Below are positions 21,691-32,852 of a stretch of DNA of 64,000 bases, one piece after another (within the stretch, counting starts at the first letter, position 1; the number at the start of each line of letters is the position of its first letter). The notes under the pieces were generated by a model. It had not been told where the DNA came from. It did no database searches and was given only the letters and a program-made list of their open reading frames with translations. Both the position numbers and the translations under genes were made by a program. This stretch comes from Forficula auricularia (Eukaryota > Arthropoda > Insecta > Dermaptera > Forficulidae): assembly GCA_024734495.1 (NCBI GenBank), contig JALMQS010000128.1, positions 18,593,079-18,657,078 of the forward strand, given 5' to 3'.

Positions 21691-23341
21691 ATAGTATAGT
21701 TCTATTCCATGGAAACGCGTATTTCTATAATAATAAAAAAAATTAACAATTTCTCTCCTTGGCCAAAACTTGTCAGGACTTGTCTTTTTATTCTAAGCAG
21801 TTTTTTAGATGTCAATAGTAACAGATCGACAGCGATTATTATATCAGAAGCCCTTTTCGAAAATAAATTCTCATTTCTCAACTGCTCCTAGAATTCTATT
21901 TGATTTAAGAGGGTTCGAGACTGATTATCATTTTTTATAAGAAAATTCTCAAATTTTTACCATCGAATCATTGATGTATTAAATATTTATTCCCGAAATT
22001 TGAAGTTGATCGTCTGTCTCATTACCGAGAAATAAATTATTGAAAATTGTCCTTTTAACATGGAAATAAATTTAGAAGGTCTATAACTTCTATATAAATT
22101 ATACCATTTTCAACAAATTTATACAGATCAATAATTCCACTTTTATGAATCGAATGATACATTTTTCAATAGATTTGACAGTCTAGTTAATTAGTTATGC
22201 ATAAATTATTTGCAACCTACAGATTATAACACAAGCACTAGTGTAGAATTCCAACTCTATTTCTTGAAATCGTTTTTGTGTTAAATAAATGTTTTTATAA
22301 TGAGAAAAATTTATCTCAATATTCTTTTTATTAATATTATCAAAACAAAGATTTTTATTCGAAATTAACCTCATTATTAACAATTTTTTTTATTAAAAAT
22401 TTAGTAGGCAGACGTTGGCACTCTGCAAAAGTACAAAAGATTTTTTCGAAGCTCAACCAGATAGATAAGCTGTCCCGAACTCCCTTAATAAAGAATATAT
22501 TTCAGCCCGCATTCATTTGAAGTTAACTTTTCATATTATTTCAAAATCGGATAAAAGTTATTCAGTATTGATTTCACTCAAATTTTTATTATTTATTCGT
22601 GTACGGAAATGTATATAATTTGGAAAATTGTTTTTTCTAACTTGATTTTTTCTGTCTGTTTGGATTCTGATACCCATGAAAACTCAAGTATAAACATTCT
22701 CATTTAAATGTATGTTTTGATATTCAGCGCTTCCCCACTATCGTCGCTCTTATGGTTTATCACAGCTCCAAAGTAATCGCGCCCTTAAAGCGATATATGA
22801 CATTGCTTTTTCCTGGATATTTTACTGACATGCTATGTGTTGTTTGTTTATTAGATCTGATTCACATTCATGTTGATTTGTGAGGAATAAAGAGTAAATG
22901 TCTGTATTTCAAAATAGATTTGCATTGAAATATTCTGGTCTGTTTCATTCAAATTGAAAATAAAATTAGCATCTTTTTTGAAATGCGGGATAGCATAACT
23001 AGATAGTTTCATTTACCGAAGAAAGAGATGAAGTGAGATCCAAATATCATTTAACCATTTTCGCTTACTTGTTATATTTATTTTGCATTGCAGCATTAAA
23101 TAAACATCCGATATTTTAGATCTTCGTAGATTAGCGTCATTACTTTTGTAGTTGTTTTTTTGAAGTCCTAAAAAATCTGCGTTGATTGCTTATTTCTGCA
23201 GATCCTATTTTAATCATATTATATGCGTCCAGATTAAATTGATAGATATGCGGCCTAAAAAGAGATAACTTCTATCCTTTCCAAAATACCTATTTCTAAT
23301 CCTAGAATTATTGTGACAATTACTTGATATTTATTGAAATA
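21691..23341. other. AT-rich DNA, no gene
   Basis: A short plus frame (21709-21891) begins close after B3 but shows no family features. No splice or repeat boundaries recognised. Confidence 0.5.
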
Positions 23342-23625
23342 CCATATAGGCAAATTAATTTTAGTCATCTATTAGATCCGAGGGAATGGGGTATTTTTAA
23401 TTATATGTCAGAAGGGTTGTTTTTCGCCACATCGGGATTCGAACTCCCCAGTAAGAGCAATCCAGGCCATTTGGATACACTGTGAGGTGCGAATCTATAA
23501 TTAAAAATATAATTAAATATATAATTAAAAATAATCCATTCCATCTAATAGATGACACACCCTCTTGTGATTTTCTTAGAAAATATAAAACTATTTCTAT
23601 CGGCAATTTAAACCTTCTAATAAAC
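23342..23625 (-). mobile_element. tRNA-derived SINE, family E, within an inverted repeat
   Basis: GGGATTCGAACTCCCC is the reverse complement of a tRNA T-arm (GGGGAGTTCGAATCCC). It is flanked by inverted copies of CATCTATTAGATC(C) and TTTTTAATTATA (23368-23404 against 23510-23560). The outer part GATGACACACCCTCTTGTGA, TTTTCTTAGAAAATA, CTATCGGCAATTT recurs at 30054 and 30436. Confidence 0.65.
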
Positions 23626-23731
23626 TATTTGTTATATTTATTTATCTAATAAGAAACTAATAATAATTCCTTAATGAATCAATCAATATACCTAATATGG
23701 TTTTTGGAGTGGATAATTTGATTGATAAATA

Positions 23732-24226
23732 CAGTCGACTCTCGATAATTCGAAATCCAAGGGAAATTCGAATTATCAAGAAAATATATACAAGAAAAAT
23801 TCGAATTATCAAGAAGTTTGAATTATCAAGAGGAAAGAAAAAAGATTCGAATTATTAACAGTTTTTATTATATTTTTGAAAATATGTATGATCTTACATG
23901 AATTTTCTATATAGCCTCAAGTAAAAAAATAAAAATTATATAAACGACAAAAAAGAACAAAAAATTACATATGTATTAACATTGCAATAGAAAGGAAGTA
24001 AACATGAGGAGTAAACATTTCTAGGAAAATTCGAATTATAAAGAGGGGAACGGGCCTAGTTCGAATTATAGAACATTCTCTACCCCTTTTGTTACGAAAA
24101 GAATTTCGAAATATCGAGCGTATCAAAATACACAGCATTTTTTCGATTTACCGAAGTTAACAGCTGAAGAGTTCGAATTATCGAAAAATTCGAATTATCG
24201 AGGTTTGAATTGTCGAGAGTCGACTG
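23732..24226. mobile_element. pogo/Tigger-like MITE with TA target duplication
   Basis: Left end CAGTCGACTCTCGATAATTC; right end GAATTGTCGAGAGTCGACTG; both flanked by TA (23730-23731 and 24227-24228). Subterminal runs of TTCGAATTATC(A/G)A repeat at both ends (at least eight copies within the 495 bp). The CAGT(C/T)G-type end with TTCGAATTATCGA repeats is what pogo/Tigger elements carry as transposase binding sites. No transposase frame. It would have been moved by a related autonomous element. Confidence 0.88.
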
Positions 24227-24269
24227 TAATATTTTTAGCTAGTTGGTTGGCTGTTTGTGAGTGTGGAGA

Positions 24270-24660
24270 AACTAAATAAAGCCCTGTCAGACAAAAACAA
24301 TGAAATATTTCAGTTCAAGGAACAGGTTAATGGGAAAGAGAGGAGCGACACTTTAATGGGACGAGCCAGGACGTGAAGGCAATCACTCACGTTCCTATTC
24401 CAGACGAATAATGAAGAGAAATTATGACTGTGGAGGGAAATCGAATAAAATTAACGCTGCTCTTATCTGATAGGGGAGCAAAATAAAATCGACTCTTTGA
24501 GCGTTTAGGAAATTACCACAAACGAATTAATAATGGCAAAGATAAGGAAGGAAGGAAATCCAGTGAAAATTATTTCTGTAACGAGATTGGCAAATGAGAA
24601 ACAAATTCGATCCTCCTATTGGAAGCTGCCTTATAGATTGCCGTCATAAAAAAATTCTAT
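24270..24660. promoter_or_regulatory. GC-richer block with GATA-type sites, candidate enhancer
   Basis: Less AT-rich than its surroundings, without a long frame. Contains CTTATCTGATAGGG (two abutting GATA sites, 24472-24486), AAAGATAAGG (24538-24547), an ATTA homeodomain-type CGAATTAATAATGG and a GTCAGAC motif. No repeat family was seen to explain it. Purely compositional and motif evidence. Confidence 0.25.
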
Positions 24661-24805
24661 AGTTATCAATATTAATTTCCAATATGCGAACCAAGTGTTT
24701 TAGACCACAGTTTGAGTGTTTGATACGCGTATTATTAGTGCGATATGACTTATTTGAACGAACTAAACTAAGTCAATATCAAAATTGAGTTTTGTATTCG
24801 ATATA

Positions 24806-24828
24806 TTTCGGGGTTAGCCCATCATCAG
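24806..24828 (-). ncRNA. Hammerhead-like motif, family G, left arm
   Basis: Minus strand: CUGAUGA (24828-24822), U, GGG, CUAA, CCC, then GAAA followed by UAUAUC. AUAUAU is self-complementary and ends in AUC, an allowed NUH site. The stem is only 3-4 bp. Confidence 0.4.
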
Positions 24829-24857
24829 GAGTCTAAGAAAACTGTTTTCTTAGGCTC

Positions 24858-24887
24858 CTGATGATGGGCTAACCCCCGAAATATATC
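24858..24887 (+). ncRNA. Hammerhead-like motif, family G, right arm
   Basis: Plus strand: CUGAUGA 24858-24864, U, GGG with CCC (two extra C), GAAA 24878-24881, UAUAUC. Same as the left arm apart from one added C. Confidence 0.4.
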
Positions 24888-25558
24888 GAATTCAAAACTC
24901 AATTTTGTTTTATTTCTTTTTTGTGAAACCTACCTCGTATCTTAGTTTTATTATTATATTAAAATGTTTCACCTAGAACCAACACCGAACTCCTTAAAAG
25001 TTATTAAGTCAATATCCATTATTTACACCCGGAATTTGAATTTGATGTATTGACCCCTAGTAGGACTTATAGTAAATGAAAACTAAGCCCATATACTACA
25101 TTTCATTTTCTATTTAAAATCCAATGATTGTCCTTGTTAGAAGTTTGTTCGAATCGAAATAGATTTTCTAGAATCTAAATTGAAATTGTCTTCGACCATG
25201 CACTAAGTTTAAATTTAGACCAAATTAAGATTTAAGTGGGAAGAAAATAAATAGATTTTGTGATCTCTTCAAGTTTAAACTGAAAGAACTGCGAAAGGGT
25301 TATTGTTTGTGAATTTGTCTTACTATTCTAATTTCCCTTCACTATCAGCTAGGCCAGGACTGTCCAACCTGCGGCCCAGCACAGCAATTAATGCGGCCCG
25401 ACATAAAATTATAAATTTCCTTAAAACATTGAGATTTTTATGTTACTGGAAAATATACATACTGATACAATTTGACCTGATATTTTTTTTTTCTAAAAAA
25501 GAAAAAATTAGAAAATCTCCCCAAAAGATTTCGAAGAATAAAAGGCAGATTTTCAATT

Positions 25559-25819
25559 TTGAATGTGAAAAAATATATTGAGATTTCTGAAAAAATAATC
25601 ACAATTTTGGCTTATTTTGAACCATTTTTATTAGATTTAACTGCAAACTTTCTGATTGAATGTATGGTACTGCAGTCAGACATTGAACTAAAAGAAATAA
25701 TATATAATGTCTCTTTATTAAAATTTCATAGAAATTATCTACCCAGAAACAAATATTCCTCCTGGCTTCACAATAATTATTCATTTTTTAGAAATATGAA
25801 TTTATATATATCTACCTAA
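25559..25819 (+). pseudogene. hAT transposase C-terminal remnant
   Basis: The frame reads PFLLDLTANFLIECMVLQSD, IELKEIIYNVSLLKFHRNYL, PRNKYSSW. The pattern 'L Q x D x x L K E ... L L x F ... Y L P' matches the segment of Charlie-like hAT transposases just before the C-terminal dimerisation region (also kept in domesticated ZBED/GTF2IRD2-type proteins). The frame is 86 codons, against 500-600 or more for a full transposase; the zinc finger and catalytic part are absent. It lies inside the element at 25355-27239, which supports the call. Confidence 0.55.
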
Positions 25820-26169
25820 AGCTATTTTCGAGAATAAAATTCACTAAAAGCAAAATTATATGCTCAACTATCACGTGACAAAAATAACCAAGTTTAGAAT
25901 AATTAAAAATTATTTTTCATCTCATATTTTCATTTTTTTATTAATATTTATTATTTCAGTAATTAAAAATAATTAATCTAGAAAAATGACTAAAAAGTGT
26001 GTGGATAGAATAATCTCTCTTCCTTTATAGAAGTTAAGGTAAGGATTCCAAATACAAGCCCAGATCTGTCTTAGAACTAGTAGAAGTTAATTTCTTAATT
26101 TCTATTAGTCTAGGAATGGACTTTTGACAATTGTACTTGGCTAATTGGATACTCGTTATTATATGTAGT

Positions 26170-26945
26170 ACCTGGAGGCACCGAGCGATGCTCGGTAACT
26201 TCTTTCTTCAGTTAAAAGCTTTATTTTAATATTATTTTTAATTTATAATTCTGATAAAAATGTCGATTTTTATTTGAGAGCCGTTTTCAAATTAAAGAAA
26301 ATACAAAAATATACACACACACACACCTCCACCCCGCTCGAATCCACCCCCGAAACCTCGACCTACCCCCGGATCCCCCACCACTGCACCTGTTTTGATT
26401 CAACCATATGATTCATTTTTATTCATCCAATTGCTAATAAATAAAACCTATCAAAATGTGTTATTTTTTCAGAAAATTGAGACCTGCTTATGCGAAATAT
26501 ATTTTTAAATAAATTCTTGGTTATTTTTTATTCTATTAAATAAATAAAATTCTTTGTAAAAATAATTATAAAACGTTTATTAATATTTCTAACGTTTAGG
26601 TTGAACAAAATATGTTAAAAACCACAATCACAATACATCTTCAAGGCCTTTGAGAACAATGTATTAAGGCAACCCATTGTCTGCCTGGGCACAAAAGGAA
26701 AAGGGAAACCTTTTTTAAATCCCTAAGAATGGGATTTGTCTACCTGAGAATAATTAATTTGATTACGAAAAAAACCCATCAAAAACAATTTTGTTGAAGA
26801 TGAGACCGTGACAGATCGAATTGTCAACCCCAAAACCCCCTAACCCGTGAATTTCATCAAAATCGGTAGGGCCGTTTTCAAAATAGAACCAAGATACAAA
26901 TATATAAATATACAATTTTTGCTCGTTTAATAAGAGTAGATATAG
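26170..26945 (+). mobile_element. RTE-like LINE or its derivative, nested in the hAT element
   Basis: Starts TACCTGGAGGCACCGAGCG then ATGCTCGGTAAC, and ends GAATTTCATCAAAATCGG, TAGGGCCGTTTTCAAAATAG, ATATAAATATACAATTTTTG, CTCGTTTAATA. The phrase 'TTTCATCAAAATCGGT..GCCGTTT' followed by 'TTGCTCGTTTAA' is a known type of arthropod LINE tail. The middle holds a CA run and C-rich stretch (26313-26395). No intact frame. Boundaries are approximate. Confidence 0.5.
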
Positions 26946-27239
26946 AGTAAACATTCAATTAATTCAAGAATTTCGAAATGTTAAGAAATAATTAAACTCG
27001 ATTTATTTCTAAAAGACTTCCAATTGCTAATTGAAGTAGATAAATGATTTAAAAACAAAATCCTGAAGGAAAAGAACTCAAAGATTATTATGCTATGATA
27101 TTTTTGCTTTTTTGTCTAGATGGATTATTTCACAATATTAACTATATTTTTTGATTAAAACATATCAATGGAATTAGCCCGAGACATTTGTTTTTCCTTC
27201 CAAAGCAGCCCGTGTAAACCAAAAAGTTGGACACCTCTG

Positions 27240-28445
27240 AGCTAGGTGAATGATAAAATAAATTTAATTATTATTACTCCAAGTTGTGGGTTTTTTCAAA
27301 ATTTTCTCACTAAAATTTAAAAAAAAATGATTTAAATAAAAAAATAACAAAGAACATTTTGTTCTAAATATGGACATGAGAAGGGAGTATTTATTGTTCG
27401 ATGCTCAAATAATTGTAAAATGAAAAATAATAATGTCAATTTTAATTTGGAAATAAAACATTTTGTTCTTCTTTTTCCTTATTAATTAAATGCGCATTTC
27501 GAGGTCGGCGCTATGGATATGGATCTTGACTTTCAATTTTCTTCTGTCAGACGCGACGTCATCAACTGCATTGACCAGCCTTTGATCTTTGCATATTTTG
27601 TGTATTATTATTACATCTATTAAGTAATCAATTGAATCTTTTAGAATAATCCAGATGCATATGAAAATAACATTATTAATATGTACCTACTTACGATAAA
27701 CATGACGATTTTAAAGAAAATGGTTAAAGCCGATTTTAGAGAAATACTATGATCAGAGGAATAGCTGAATTTTTCCATGATCGCCTTGAATATAGGCAAC
27801 CGACTTTGCAGCTCAAACGAACAATAACTAACTGATTCTGAAATGCCAAGTTGAATGAAATTATTGTAGAAACGATTCAGGTGGACTATATAGTAATTCC
27901 TGCATCTGATTTTATAGTAAAAATTGGAAGAAAAATTATTTTTCAAAACTTGGTACCCTCTCTTCAAATCTTGCTGAATGTCGTTCTAGTAATGTTTTTT
28001 AAATTTAATTTTTTAGAGATTTTTTTTATTTATTATGATAAAGGTCTTTTTTCAATATATATATATATATTTTATTTCTTTTTTTATTATTGTACAATAG
28101 GTACATCAACTGCTAAGGTCATTGATGCCTTCGAAATTATTTATTATTTTCCCTTTTCTTATTCTTTCTCCCTTTCCTTGTTTTTTAATACGTAAATTTT
28201 AATATCAGATATCTATCAATATTTATCTATTTATCTCTAAAACATAATACATTTTTTCAGGGCACCTACATTTTCAATTTAATTAATTTGGAATTTTATA
28301 AAATAATGTAGATAAATATTAATTAATTAATATAATATTTAAATACCAATTAGATTTATTCGAAGGGGTGTGCAAAGACCTTTTTTTTATATGTATGAAA
28401 GAAGTTGCTGTACCAAAATATGCAACCATTATAATCCGGGGCGGA
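27240..28445. other. AT-rich DNA, no gene
   Basis: Overlapping opposite frames at 27641-27967 (minus) and 27851-28195 (plus) are Phe/Ile/Tyr-rich and show no family features. A T-rich stretch occupies 28010-28090. Confidence 0.5.
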
Positions 28446-28576
28446 TTCTTAAATTGTGGGAAGAAGAATTTATTAAGAGAAATCAATGAGGTAGTCCTCT
28501 GCTTGATGCAAATAAACATATATTCATACTCGTATATATACCTACTAAATATAAATATCTATATATATATATATAT

Positions 28577-28977
28577 GTTCCAGTAAAAACGGGTTCTTAC
28601 TAGTTAAAACGCGTTTGAGTGAATACCTTTGTGCCAACTAGAATTTACTGATGTTGGTTGAGTTTGGTCCAAAAATCTTCATTTTTAACCTTCCGCCTCA
28701 TTTTGTGTGTTTATTTTCAAAAATTTTTAAACGAAAATGTCAAAAATTACATTTTCTACGACTTTACTTCTAATGAGGATGATATTTTTGACATTTTTGT
28801 TTAAAAATTTTTGAAAATAAACACCCTAAATTAGTCGAAAGGTCGAAATGAAGATTCTAGATCTTTGGACCAAACTCAACCAACATCAGTGGATTCTAGT
28901 TGCCACAAATGTATTTAGTGGAACGCGTTTTAGCTAGTAAGAACCCGCTCTTACTAAAAAGTGGCTTTTACTGCAAC
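28577..28977. mobile_element. Foldback/MITE family H inserted in a TA run
   Basis: Left GTTCCAGTAAAAACGGGTTC, right TTTTACTGCAAC; inside, TTCTTACTAGTTAAAACGCG is mirrored by CGCGTTTTAGCTAGTAAGAA, and TTGGTTGAGTTTGGTCCAAA by TTTGGACCAAACTCAACCAA. The innermost pair is GTGTTTATTTTCAAAAATTT. Almost the whole 401 bp folds on itself, broken by small unpaired patches near each end. The flanks are ATATAT on both sides, so a TA target duplication is possible but cannot be proven in a TA run. Confidence 0.85.
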
Positions 28978-28994
28978 ATATATAATTTATTTGT

Positions 28995-29040
28995 TTGCGA
29001 CTATAGTTTCGGAGGTTTGTCATTAATCATCAGTCTTTTT
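28995..29040 (-). ncRNA. Hammerhead-like motif, family B (B4)
   Basis: Minus strand: AGACUGAUGA, a 16-base segment, CC, GAAACUAUAGUC. Both conserved strands and the GUC site are intact. Stem II (consensus GAAGGU/ACCUUC) is decayed here (UAAUGA against CCUCC). Confidence 0.4.
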
Positions 29041-29289
29041 AATTAGAAATATTCTATGTCATTTCTCATTGAGTCAATTACCCAAGTTGATATAGAAAAT
29101 TCGTTTTGTTGTTATAACAAGTTAGGCTACATAAGAAGAATACATCCCTGAAAAATAGATATTCGCTTAAAGAGGTAATTTACTAGCATACTATGTACTC
29201 ATGTGAGTTCTGAATCGACTTTTCTTCTAAATTTTGTCAACTCACTTTGTACAAAAACCTCCGTTAACCTGTTGAATTCTTGTTCTTTT

Positions 29290-29760
29290 TTTTTAATTTG
29301 GACCGTAAAAGTTTATTGAATGTTTTGTTCGAGACGAAAAGAAGCATCCATGCTGGAAAGATACTCTCCAGGGTTGGGGAGAATGTCTTCTAAAGTTCAG
29401 TAATTCCAGTGAGTTGATTGTTTTTCGTTGACAGACAGCCGAAGGACAAATCACTTGTAATAGCGAGAGAATAAACAAGCCTGTTAATGAGGCGGTGCTT
29501 TCTTTAGACTGAACTGATGATTCAATTCGTCTCACTGGTGATTATCACTCGGAATTACTGATAATCTCTCGAGGACACTTAAAACTTGACACCCGAAGCA
29601 CTGCGGGCGGAGTTGCTGGGGGTCGGAAATAGATTGGCCGGCTGGCCAATGTCAATGCCTGAGGTCGCTATCGCCGTTTGTTTTTCTGGCCCATTGTGTG
29701 TGTAAGCCTTGCCGGGTCCCTTATCGCCCCTCCTGGGGCCCACATGTTTTATTCAGTTGA
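29290..29760. other. GC-rich island, possible exon or promoter
   Basis: One of the most GC-rich stretches: CACTGCGGGCGGAGTTGC, TTGGCCGGCTGGCCAATG, GTCCCTTATCGCCCCTCC. A minus frame of 80 codons (29293-29535) and a plus frame of 62 (29678-29866) have ordinary composition but no recognised family. TGGCCGGCTGGCCA is a short palindrome. Stranger still, no repeat family seen elsewhere in the window accounts for it. Confidence 0.3.
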
Positions 29761-30053
29761 AGAAACAACAAGGAAATTTCATATTGATAATAGAACGCCC
29801 TCAAACATAAGAAGATATGTTTTATTATCTTTTAATTTTCAAATCACAGAGAGGATGGTCATTTGAGATTAATATGTTCATTTAACTCTTTTCTGATTGA
29901 ATTATCTCATAGAATGTAGAAAATTAAATGTCAATATAATTAGCATTATTATTTTAATTTCCATTTTTTTCTCAATCTCTTTCAAAGAAGACACTTAAGA
30001 TCTGTTTACGTTGGAGCTACTATAAAGTATAAACGTAAAAGCAACTTAAAAAA

Positions 30054-30300
30054 GTTCAAGTTGCCTATAGAAAGAGATGTTAAATTTTCTAAGAAAATTC
30101 GAAGAGGGTGACTTCAATTAGATCCAAGATGGAATAGATTATTTTTAATTATATGTTAGAAGGTTTGTTTTCACCCCCTTGGGAAACGATCCTGAGTGCC
30201 AAAATTAAAATCTCTGTCAAATGGCCACTCTGTGAGGTGAACCTCTTTGACATATGTAAACACGCTAAATATTTCACTCAAAGATTTAAATCTTAATTTG
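30054..30300 (-). mobile_element. tRNA-derived SINE, family E, copy 2
   Basis: AAGTTGCCTATAGAAAGAGA, TTTTCTAAGAAAATTCG, AGATGGAATAGATTATTTTT, AATTATATGTTAGAAGG, then a decayed B-box side CTTGGGAAACGATCCTGAGT. Same order as 23342-23625 read in the opposite direction and as 30436-30680. Confidence 0.6.
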
Positions 30301-30435
30301 TAAAATTTATCGGTCTAGTCTAGTGAATCTAAATTTAAACACACATATATCTAACCCATATAGTTTAAATAAATAAATTTTGAATTCCATTAAAATTTGG
30401 ACAATGGAATGACTTTTCCAAAATGAATATAATAG

Positions 30436-30680
30436 TTCAAGTTGCTGATAGAAATAGATGTTATTTTTTTTTTAAGAAAATCACATGGGTGTATCATCTA
30501 TTAGATCTGAGATAGCCTAACAGGGCCCGATTGACTCGGATTGCTAATTTTGGTACTTGGGTCATTTTCCGGATGGGAATATAGGTAATTAAAAATATAT
30601 AATCCACTCCAGCTCTGAACTGAAAAATGACACCTTCTTGTGATTTTCTTGGATAAAAGCAGCAATAATAGTGAACCGAA
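30436..30680. mobile_element. tRNA-derived SINE, family E, copy 3 (internally inverted)
   Basis: Starts AAGTTGCTGATAGAAATAGA like copy 2, keeps CATCTATTAGATCTGAG, then TTTTGGTACTTGGGTCATTT on the opposite strand, and finishes with the inverted outer part TGACACCTTCTTGTGATTTT. The two ends form a foldback, as at 23342. Confidence 0.55.
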
Positions 30681-30727
30681 GCATACTTTCATGCAAGTGT
30701 TGACAACCAGACCGTGGAGTACTTCTT

Positions 30728-31015
30728 TTTTTTTAATGTAATCAAATGCAAGAAGGGGCGCACCAGTAAGATGCAGTCCTATGGATCTCTAAAGACCCTT
30801 GCATTACCGAAGAGAAGAGAAAGTTGATCAAGTGAGAGGGTGGAGGCGTAGGTGTTTGTCCACCCGGGTTTTGAAGATTTGAAGATTATTACTGCTGGGT
30901 AAGATGGAGACGGGAGAGAGTTCCAGTTCCTTGAAGTCATGGGGATATACGTATTGGCGAATGAAGTGGTCCGGTACTTTTCCAATTAGTTTAGCAATTG
31001 CAAGAGTGACGATAA
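30728..31015 (-). pseudogene. LINE ORF2 C-terminus plus 3' UTR (best copy)
   Basis: The minus frame 30985-30779 begins after RTTSFANTYIPMTSRNWNSL, then reads PSPSYPAVIIFKSSKPGWTN and TYASTLSLDQLSLLFGNA. 'R x x S F x N x x I P ... W N S L P S ... F P' followed by a Phe-Lys-Ser segment is the C-terminal region of jockey/CR1-like LINE ORF2, downstream of the reverse transcriptase domain. It is truncated at the N-terminal side. The 3' UTR ends in a T-run on the plus strand (30725-30735), that is, a short A tail on the element strand. Confidence 0.7.
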
Positions 31016-32852
31016 ACGAAGTACTAATTAATTATAACACTTGAAAAATTATTTCTTCTTTGGATTCACGCATTTTTTAAAATTTTGTTTCAATTTAATA
31101 GAAAATGTGACATGCAACTTATCGTTATCACTGATTCAACCTATACACCAAATAAAATAAATAAATTTCTAACTGCTTTCGTCTCAACTTTTATCTTCAC
31201 TCTTGTCGTTTGCCGTGGATACTAAGTAAATTCAAACGATCTATAGAAAATGACCTCTTAATAAAATATTATTCCTTAATGTTATTTCAATCAATTCTAA
31301 TTGTTTTCAAATTATGTGATTAATAAGAGGTAAAAGAGGTCAATCAAATCTATCCATTATTTATTTCTTCACCATCCCTATTCAAGACAGACCTGGTTCT
31401 TGGTTTGAATCCGTTCTTCTCTTGCCTTATTTCCTCATAGAGGTTTCTTATCCTTCTTTGGTCGTATGATTCTCCTAGATTTTTATCGTCTTTTTGCAGA
31501 ATTTATTCTTTGTTTTCATGACTGCTTTTGGTTTTTAACTAAATTTACTTATGTTTCTTGATAGACTCCATTTGCTCGGTATTCCGAATATTGATTACAC
31601 TTGAAAATTCTCAATTTTTCTATATACATCGTTTTCTTTTTAGAAATTAATCTCAAGCTTAATTTTATCTCTATCTGGATTCTGATAACTCCCATTAATT
31701 TGAGAAGAAATGCTGTTTGAAAATATGTTGTTGACATTTTGGTAATTAGATTAATATTTTTGAAAAATCTATAAGATTAAAGCCAATAATTAATCAAAAT
31801 TTTCAACTGTTTTCCTAGGCGTTGGGGCTTCAGAATTAGAAGTCGAAGCTTTAGCTTTCTAATTTGTACATGATTGGCCAAACCCGAAAGATTATTTCAG
31901 ATCAAAATATCAGTTTTCTTAAATTCTAAGCTAGGAATAATCAAGACTAATTTCATTGGTGAAATCATATATGCCTGATTTACATTTGATTCTTTCCCAC
32001 CGTCTCTATCGCACTCGCAAATAATTTTGATACTGATAAAAAGAAATAACCCAGGGTGCAGTTTGAATCCCCACTTCTGTTTTTTCCCATCTGGTTCGCC
32101 AATAAATTAATCAAAGATTTTACTAAGATTTCAATATAAAATTAATTATTATTTTGGATAAAATATTTAGTTGAAATTAATTTTCCATTTAGATCAAAGG
32201 TACCAAATAAAATGAGATGTATTTCCCGCTTAAATAGAATCAAGAGTCCCGATAATAAGATAAAAATTTTAATTAAATTAAAAAACTTAGGTGACTTTAA
32301 GAAGTATTATTACCTTTTAAAATATTTAAAAATATTAAACGTTTTGTTTGTTTAAAAAAATGACTCTTTTGACAGATTTAAAATTTAAGGAACTAAAGAA
32401 CAAAAAAGAATAAATCATATATGAAACGTCTTCTGTTCTCTTTTCTATTTTACTCGTAAATATATAATACTTGTCGAAAAATCGACTTTTATCTCTCAGA
32501 AAAAATAACGTTATTTTCTAACTTAATATTCAGGTCTTTGAGACATCCAAAGACTCGATATGCCACTACAGTACATATTGATATTTAAAAGATTAAAATT
32601 CGAAAAATATTTATTAATTATTTTTCCTAATTTTATAGCTAATTCCTTATGTATGATTCTAATTGTGTATTAATTTTTCTTGAAATGGTTTTTACAATAT
32701 ATATAAATTATCAAGGATCATATATAAGAGAGAATTCAATCATTATTCTAACGTCAGAAGTGCTTTACTAAGAAAATATATTGGATTGAAATTGAGAAAG
32801 TAAAATATCTTTTAATTGGTATAAGTTTGTGTAGTGTATAAATATATATAAT
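31016..32852. other. AT-rich DNA, no gene
   Basis: Nothing recognised. ATTTCATTGGTGAAATC (31955-31971) is a short palindrome resembling the ends of MITE J at 43341. Confidence 0.5.

Larger units (their letters stand above)
24780..25004. repeat. Foldback family G, copy G1, with core motifs
   Basis: Arms 24780-24842 and 24844-24907 meet with a single base between them and differ at only a few positions (CAAAATTGAGTTTTG outside, GTTTTCTTAG inside). The right side continues as a single-copy tail, GAAACCTACCTCGTATCTTA, TTATTATTATATTAAAATGT, TTCACCTAGAACCAACACC, to about 25004. The same tail, inverted, flanks the palindrome at 60485-60661. Confidence 0.9.
25355..27239. mobile_element. hAT transposon, internally decayed, with 8-bp target duplication
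   Basis: Left end CAGGACTGTCCAACCTGCGG, right end AAAAGTTGGACACCTCTG; inverted, they share CAG(G/A)(A/G)(C/G)TGTCCAAC. The flanks AGCTAGGC (25347-25354) and AGCTAGGT (27240-27247) agree at 7 of 8 bases, the size expected of hAT. 'GTCCAACCTGCGGCCC' is the familiar end of Charlie/ZBED-type hAT elements. A transposase remnant lies at 25559-25819 and a LINE-like insertion at about 26170-26945. Total 1885 bp. Confidence 0.88.
28446..29130 (-). repeat. Family B repeat, near full length, split by a nested element (copy B4)
   Basis: Two halves, 28446-28576 and 28978-29130, read in the same order as the uninterrupted copy at 47828-48093. The core motif is on the minus strand near 29020, and the GCATCAAGCAGAGGAC module is at 28490-28515. 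The 401-bp foldback H (28577-28977) sits in the TA-rich middle. The insertion therefore happened after family B had settled here. Confidence 0.82.

Noticed and set aside
27851..28195. 114-codon plus-strand frame, the longest in the window
   Set aside because: Overlaps an equally long opposite frame, ends in a T-rich stretch read as Phe/Ile/Tyr, and shows no domain or splice context.
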